Assembly: GCA_003105035.1 (NCBI GenBank)
Contig: PQAL01000003.1
Location: forward strand, 1 to 64,000
Length of the DNA stretch: 64,000 bases
DNA from: Anaerolineales bacterium
Lineage (GTDB): Bacteria; Chloroflexota; Anaerolineae; Anaerolineales; UBA4823
Reading direction: 5' to 3'
The notes beneath the pieces were generated by a model. That model was given only the letters and a program-made list of their open reading frames with translations. It did not search any database and was not told the origin of the DNA. The position numbers and the translations under genes are program-made. Below, piece after piece: positions 61,498 to 64,000 of this stretch (within the stretch, counting starts at the first letter, position 1; every line of letters begins with the position of its first letter).

Positions 61498-63210
61498 ATG
61501 AGATTATTGAGGGTAAATATGGATCAGGCAACAGTAAGCTGGGAAGCAGCGCCTCCAGTTTATGAGCGCTTGGGAGGCCGCGCCCTGATCGCCAGACTAT
61601 TGCTTGAAGAGGTGCCTCCCACCCGTGAAGCCTTAGGGCCATATAATAAGCTGATCTTTGCTCCAGGCTTATTGGGCGGTTGTGGGGTAACAGCTGCGGG
61701 ACGCCTGTCGGTGGGAGGAAAAAGCCCACTCACCCGAGGCACAAAAGAAGCCAACGCAGGCGGCACTGCGGGAGATTACCTTGGAAGATGGGAGATCAAG
61801 GCAGTTGTCGTCGAACGCAAGGCACCTGTGGGGCACTGGTTCATCTTGCATATCCACGGAGATTCTGCAGAATTGATCCCAGCCGATGACGTACTTGGTT
61901 TGGGCACATATGCTACCTCAGATTTGCTCCAGGAACGTTATGGTGAAGGCTGTGCGGTCATCTCGATTGGCCAGGCTGGCGAGATGTTCTTGAGAGGTGC
62001 AGGTATCTGCGTGACCGGAGAGGGTGGTCAGCGTAGCAACCATGCTGCCCGTGGTGGTCTGGGAGCCGTGATGGGCAGCAAGGGACTGAAAGCCATCGTG
62101 ATCGATAAGCCGGTTGGTAAGATTATCCCTGCCGCTGATGGCAACTTGCTACGCACAGCTACCAAGACCTTCGCCCAAAAACTGATCAATGACCCCAAGC
62201 TGGGCACACAAGGCTCGCAGCATCTTTATGGAACAGCTTCGATTGTTGCTGCTGTTAATGAGATGGGTTCCTTCCCAACCCGAAACTTCAGCAACGGTAA
62301 TTTCGAAGCTGCTGAAACATTGCGCGGTGAATACCTGCGCGAAGTTATCCTGCAGCGTGGAGGCCAAGTTGGTACACGCTGTATGCCGGGGTGTGTAATC
62401 GCTTGTCGGAATGTCTATGTTGATGAAGCTAAAGTACCGATTGTTGGCACCTTGCAATATGAGACTATTGCACTTTTAGGTTCTAACCTTGGTCTTGGTA
62501 ATCTCGATGAGGTTGCCAGGCTGAACCGCATGTGCAACGATTTTGGCCTGGATACGATCGAGACTGGGGCTGCCTTGGGCGTCGCAATCGAAGCAGGTTA
62601 TGGGAAGTTCGGTGATTTTGAATCAATCCAAACGTTGTTAATGCAAGTGGGCGAAGGGACGGTTCTTGGCCGGTTGATCGGCAACGGCGCAGTTGTGACC
62701 GGTCAGGTGCTCGGCATCCGGCGTGTTCCCGCGGCAGTTGGCCAGGCAATACCGGGCTACGACCCGCGCAGCCTCAAGGGCAATGGCGTCACTTATGCCA
62801 CCTCACCCCAGGGTGCCGACCATACGGCTGGGAACGCCTTCGGGGCCCGTAAAGAAGTCAACCCACTGGGCATCGAAGGCCAGAAAGCTCTCTCGCTCAA
62901 GCTGCAGATTATCGCTGCCATGCTGGATAGCACCGGACTGTGCCTGTTTGCCAGACCGCCCATCATCGCCAACCCCCAACTCATGGTGGATATGGTCAAT
63001 GGCCGTTACGGCTGGGGCTGGACGGTGGATGACTATAACCGGTTCAATCGTGAGGTCTTGCGCACCGAGCTTGAGTTTAATCGCCGCTCAGGTCTGACTG
63101 CTGCTGATTACCGCATCCCTGAGTTCATGCATACTGAGCCACTGCCGCCTCATCAAGCCACTTTTGATGTGCCGGATGCAGACCTCGACACGGTGTTTGA
63201 TACTCTTTAG
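61498..63210 (+). CDS. aldehyde:ferredoxin oxidoreductase (tungsten AOR family), copy 2
   Basis: I choose the ATG at 61498, six bases after CGAGGA, giving 570 residues. An upstream in-frame ATG at 61477 lacks a site. The protein has RLGGRALIARLLLEE and the cluster ligands CMPGCVIAC (C295, C299, C303) plus C482. The spacing is CX3CX3C, against CX2CX3C in copy 1, so the two belong to different AOR subgroups. It lies 52 bp after the creatininase-family gene and is followed by its MoaD-like partner. The aldehyde is unknown. Confidence 0.94.
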   Translation: MRLLRVNMDQATVSWEAAPPVYERLGGRALIARLLLEEVPPTREALGPYNKLIFAPGLLGGCGVTAAGRLSVGGKSPLTRGTKEANAGGTAGDYLGRWEIKAVVVERKAPVGHWFILHIHGDSAELIPADDVLGLGTYATSDLLQERYGEGCAVISIGQAGEMFLRGAGICVTGEGGQRSNHAARGGLGAVMGSKGLKAIVIDKPVGKIIPAADGNLLRTATKTFAQKLINDPKLGTQGSQHLYGTASIVAAVNEMGSFPTRNFSNGNFEAAETLRGEYLREVILQRGGQVGTRCMPGCVIACRNVYVDEAKVPIVGTLQYETIALLGSNLGLGNLDEVARLNRMCNDFGLDTIETGAALGVAIEAGYGKFGDFESIQTLLMQVGEGTVLGRLIGNGAVVTGQVLGIRRVPAAVGQAIPGYDPRSLKGNGVTYATSPQGADHTAGNAFGARKEVNPLGIEGQKALSLKLQIIAAMLDSTGLCLFARPPIIANPQLMVDMVNGRYGWGWTVDDYNRFNREVLRTELEFNRRSGLTAADYRIPEFMHTEPLPPHQATFDVPDADLDTVFDTL

Positions 63211-63217
63211 GTGAGAC

Positions 63218-63442
63218 GTGAAATTATCCGTTGAGCTCTTCGGCCAACTCTCTCCTCTTTCTCCTCGGCGGCAGACCCTGGACGTGGCAGACTCTGCCAC
63301 AGTCCAGGATGCCGTCAGTCTCTTGGGATTGAATCCAGGAGAGATTGGCTTGATCACCATCAATGGCGTACAAAGTGAGCTGCGTGATCAGATACCCGCT
63401 GATTGTCGCTTGTGTTTCTTTCCATATTTATCCGGTGGATAA
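63218..63442 (+). CDS. MoaD/ThiS-family sulfur-carrier protein, copy 2
   Basis: This 74-residue beta-grasp protein ends in FFPYLSGG, the terminal Gly-Gly that is adenylated and thiocarboxylated. It starts with GTG seven bases after the AOR stop codon (TTTAGGTGAG). Its direct adjacency to the AOR suggests that it supplies dithiolene sulfur for the tungstopterin. Copy 1 at 551 differs in having seven residues after the diglycine. Confidence 0.88.
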   Translation: MKLSVELFGQLSPLSPRRQTLDVADSATVQDAVSLLGLNPGEIGLITINGVQSELRDQIPADCRLCFFPYLSGG

Positions 63443-63492
63443 GGAGTTGAAGATTTGTTAGTGTTAGTGCACATACTTGATTAAGGAGAAGC

Positions 63493-64000
63493 ATGCGCAT
63501 CCTGACTGTCGAACAACTTTGTAAGAATTTTGGTGGTTTGAAAGCCATTTGTAATCTTGATTTTCATGTCGATGAAGGCGAGATCTTAGGCATCATCGGC
63601 CCGAATGGCTCTGGCAAGACCACTGTACTCAACCTAATCACGGGTTTCCTGAAACCCAACTCCGGCAAGATCACTTTCCGGGGGGAAGATATCACCGGTC
63701 AGCCGCGCTATAAGATCAACCAAAAAGGTATTGCCCGCACCTTCCAGCTGTGCAAGCCATTCCTCGATTTCACTGCTCAGCAAAATGTGATGGTGGGCAG
63801 GATGTACGGTCAGGATCCATGTGCGAATATGAAAACTGCCGCCAACGAGTCGGATGAGATTCTCGATAGGGTTGGTTTACTCAACAAATCTTGCATTTTA
63901 GTGAAAGATCTGCGAGTGATGGAGCGCAAAAGGTTGGAATTAGCCAGGGCCTTGGCGACCAAGCCCACCTTGCTGCTCCTGGATGAGCTCATGGCTGGGT
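63493..64000 (+). CDS. livG: branched-chain amino acid-type ABC transporter ATPase (LivG-like), truncated by window end
   Basis: The visible 169 residues carry Walker A GPNGSGKTTVLNLITGFL, Q-loop ARTFQLCKPFLDFTAQQN and Walker B LLLLDELMAG. The signature region reads LRVMERKRLELARAL, where LSxGxxRR is expected, so it departs from consensus. LivG-type ATPases serve importers of branched-chain amino acids, amides and also aromatic or short acids. It starts after AAGGAG and probably continues a transporter operon beyond the window. Confidence 0.9.
   Translation, partial: MRILTVEQLCKNFGGLKAICNLDFHVDEGEILGIIGPNGSGKTTVLNLITGFLKPNSGKITFRGEDITGQPRYKINQKGIARTFQLCKPFLDFTAQQNVMVGRMYGQDPCANMKTAANESDEILDRVGLLNKSCILVKDLRVMERKRLELARALATKPTLLLLDELMAG

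Overview
The window looks like chromosomal DNA from an anaerobic, heterotrophic bacterium, most likely a Chloroflexota (Anaerolineae-like) lineage. That placement is inferred from gene content: two tungsten-type aldehyde:ferredoxin oxidoreductases with dedicated MoaD-like proteins, many ketogluconate-type sugar-acid enzymes, CUT1 and Liv-type ABC importers, and a nickel-pincer (Lar) system. No rRNA or tRNA gene was recognised, so the taxonomy is unproven.

Positions 1-25,553 (minus strand) look like one very long catabolic transcription unit. In transcription order it holds a sugar importer (lipoprotein, two permeases, a small membrane protein, two different ATPases), sugar dehydrogenases, DUF362, aldo-keto reductase and RraA proteins, two KDPG-aldolase/KDG-kinase pairs, a GntR/HutC regulator, a decarboxylase and cupins, a xylulokinase-like kinase, a hydroxyacid dehydrogenase, a SucCD-like CoA ligase, AOR, MoaD and a Gfo/Idh oxidoreductase. 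A strong promoter and operator lie at 25,487-25,553, with an intrinsic terminator inside the leader.

Positions 25,989-28,782 (plus) carry larE-larB-larC for nickel-pincer cofactor synthesis. Positions 29,113-33,184 (minus) carry a small sugar-oxidation operon. Its promoter and operator (33,383-33,449) have the same sequence and geometry as those of the 25-kb unit, so the two units are probably co-regulated.

Positions 34,165-43,275 (minus) encode a MacAB-like exporter, a PlsY-like acyltransferase, a PEP-synthase/rifampin-phosphotransferase-like enzyme and a membrane-anchored chelatase-like protein. Positions 43,490-44,560 are a scar: a frameshifted tyrosine-recombinase fragment, a 74-bp tandem repeat and one copy of a 156-bp dispersed repeat whose second copy is at 33,775. 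Next to it (44,557-47,187) is a candidate RiPP locus: a nine-cysteine peptide, a radical SAM/SPASM enzyme with a PqqD-like N-terminus, and an esterase.

Positions 47,513-50,585 (plus) carry a nitroreductase, an unknown protein, a two-subunit CoA-transferase and a ferredoxin. Positions 51,903-58,007 (minus) carry a LarA-like racemase/epimerase with an alcohol dehydrogenase, GlcD/GlcF and an Ldh2-type dehydrogenase, a route for racemising and oxidising a 2-hydroxyacid. Divergent from it (58,304-64,000, plus) are an IclR regulator, a cupin, a TIM-barrel protein, a creatininase-family amidohydrolase, the second AOR-MoaD pair and the start of a Liv-type importer. The 58.0-58.3 kb control region is dense with IclR-like sites, and two of its motifs recur at 47.28 and 47.44 kb, which suggests a local regulon.
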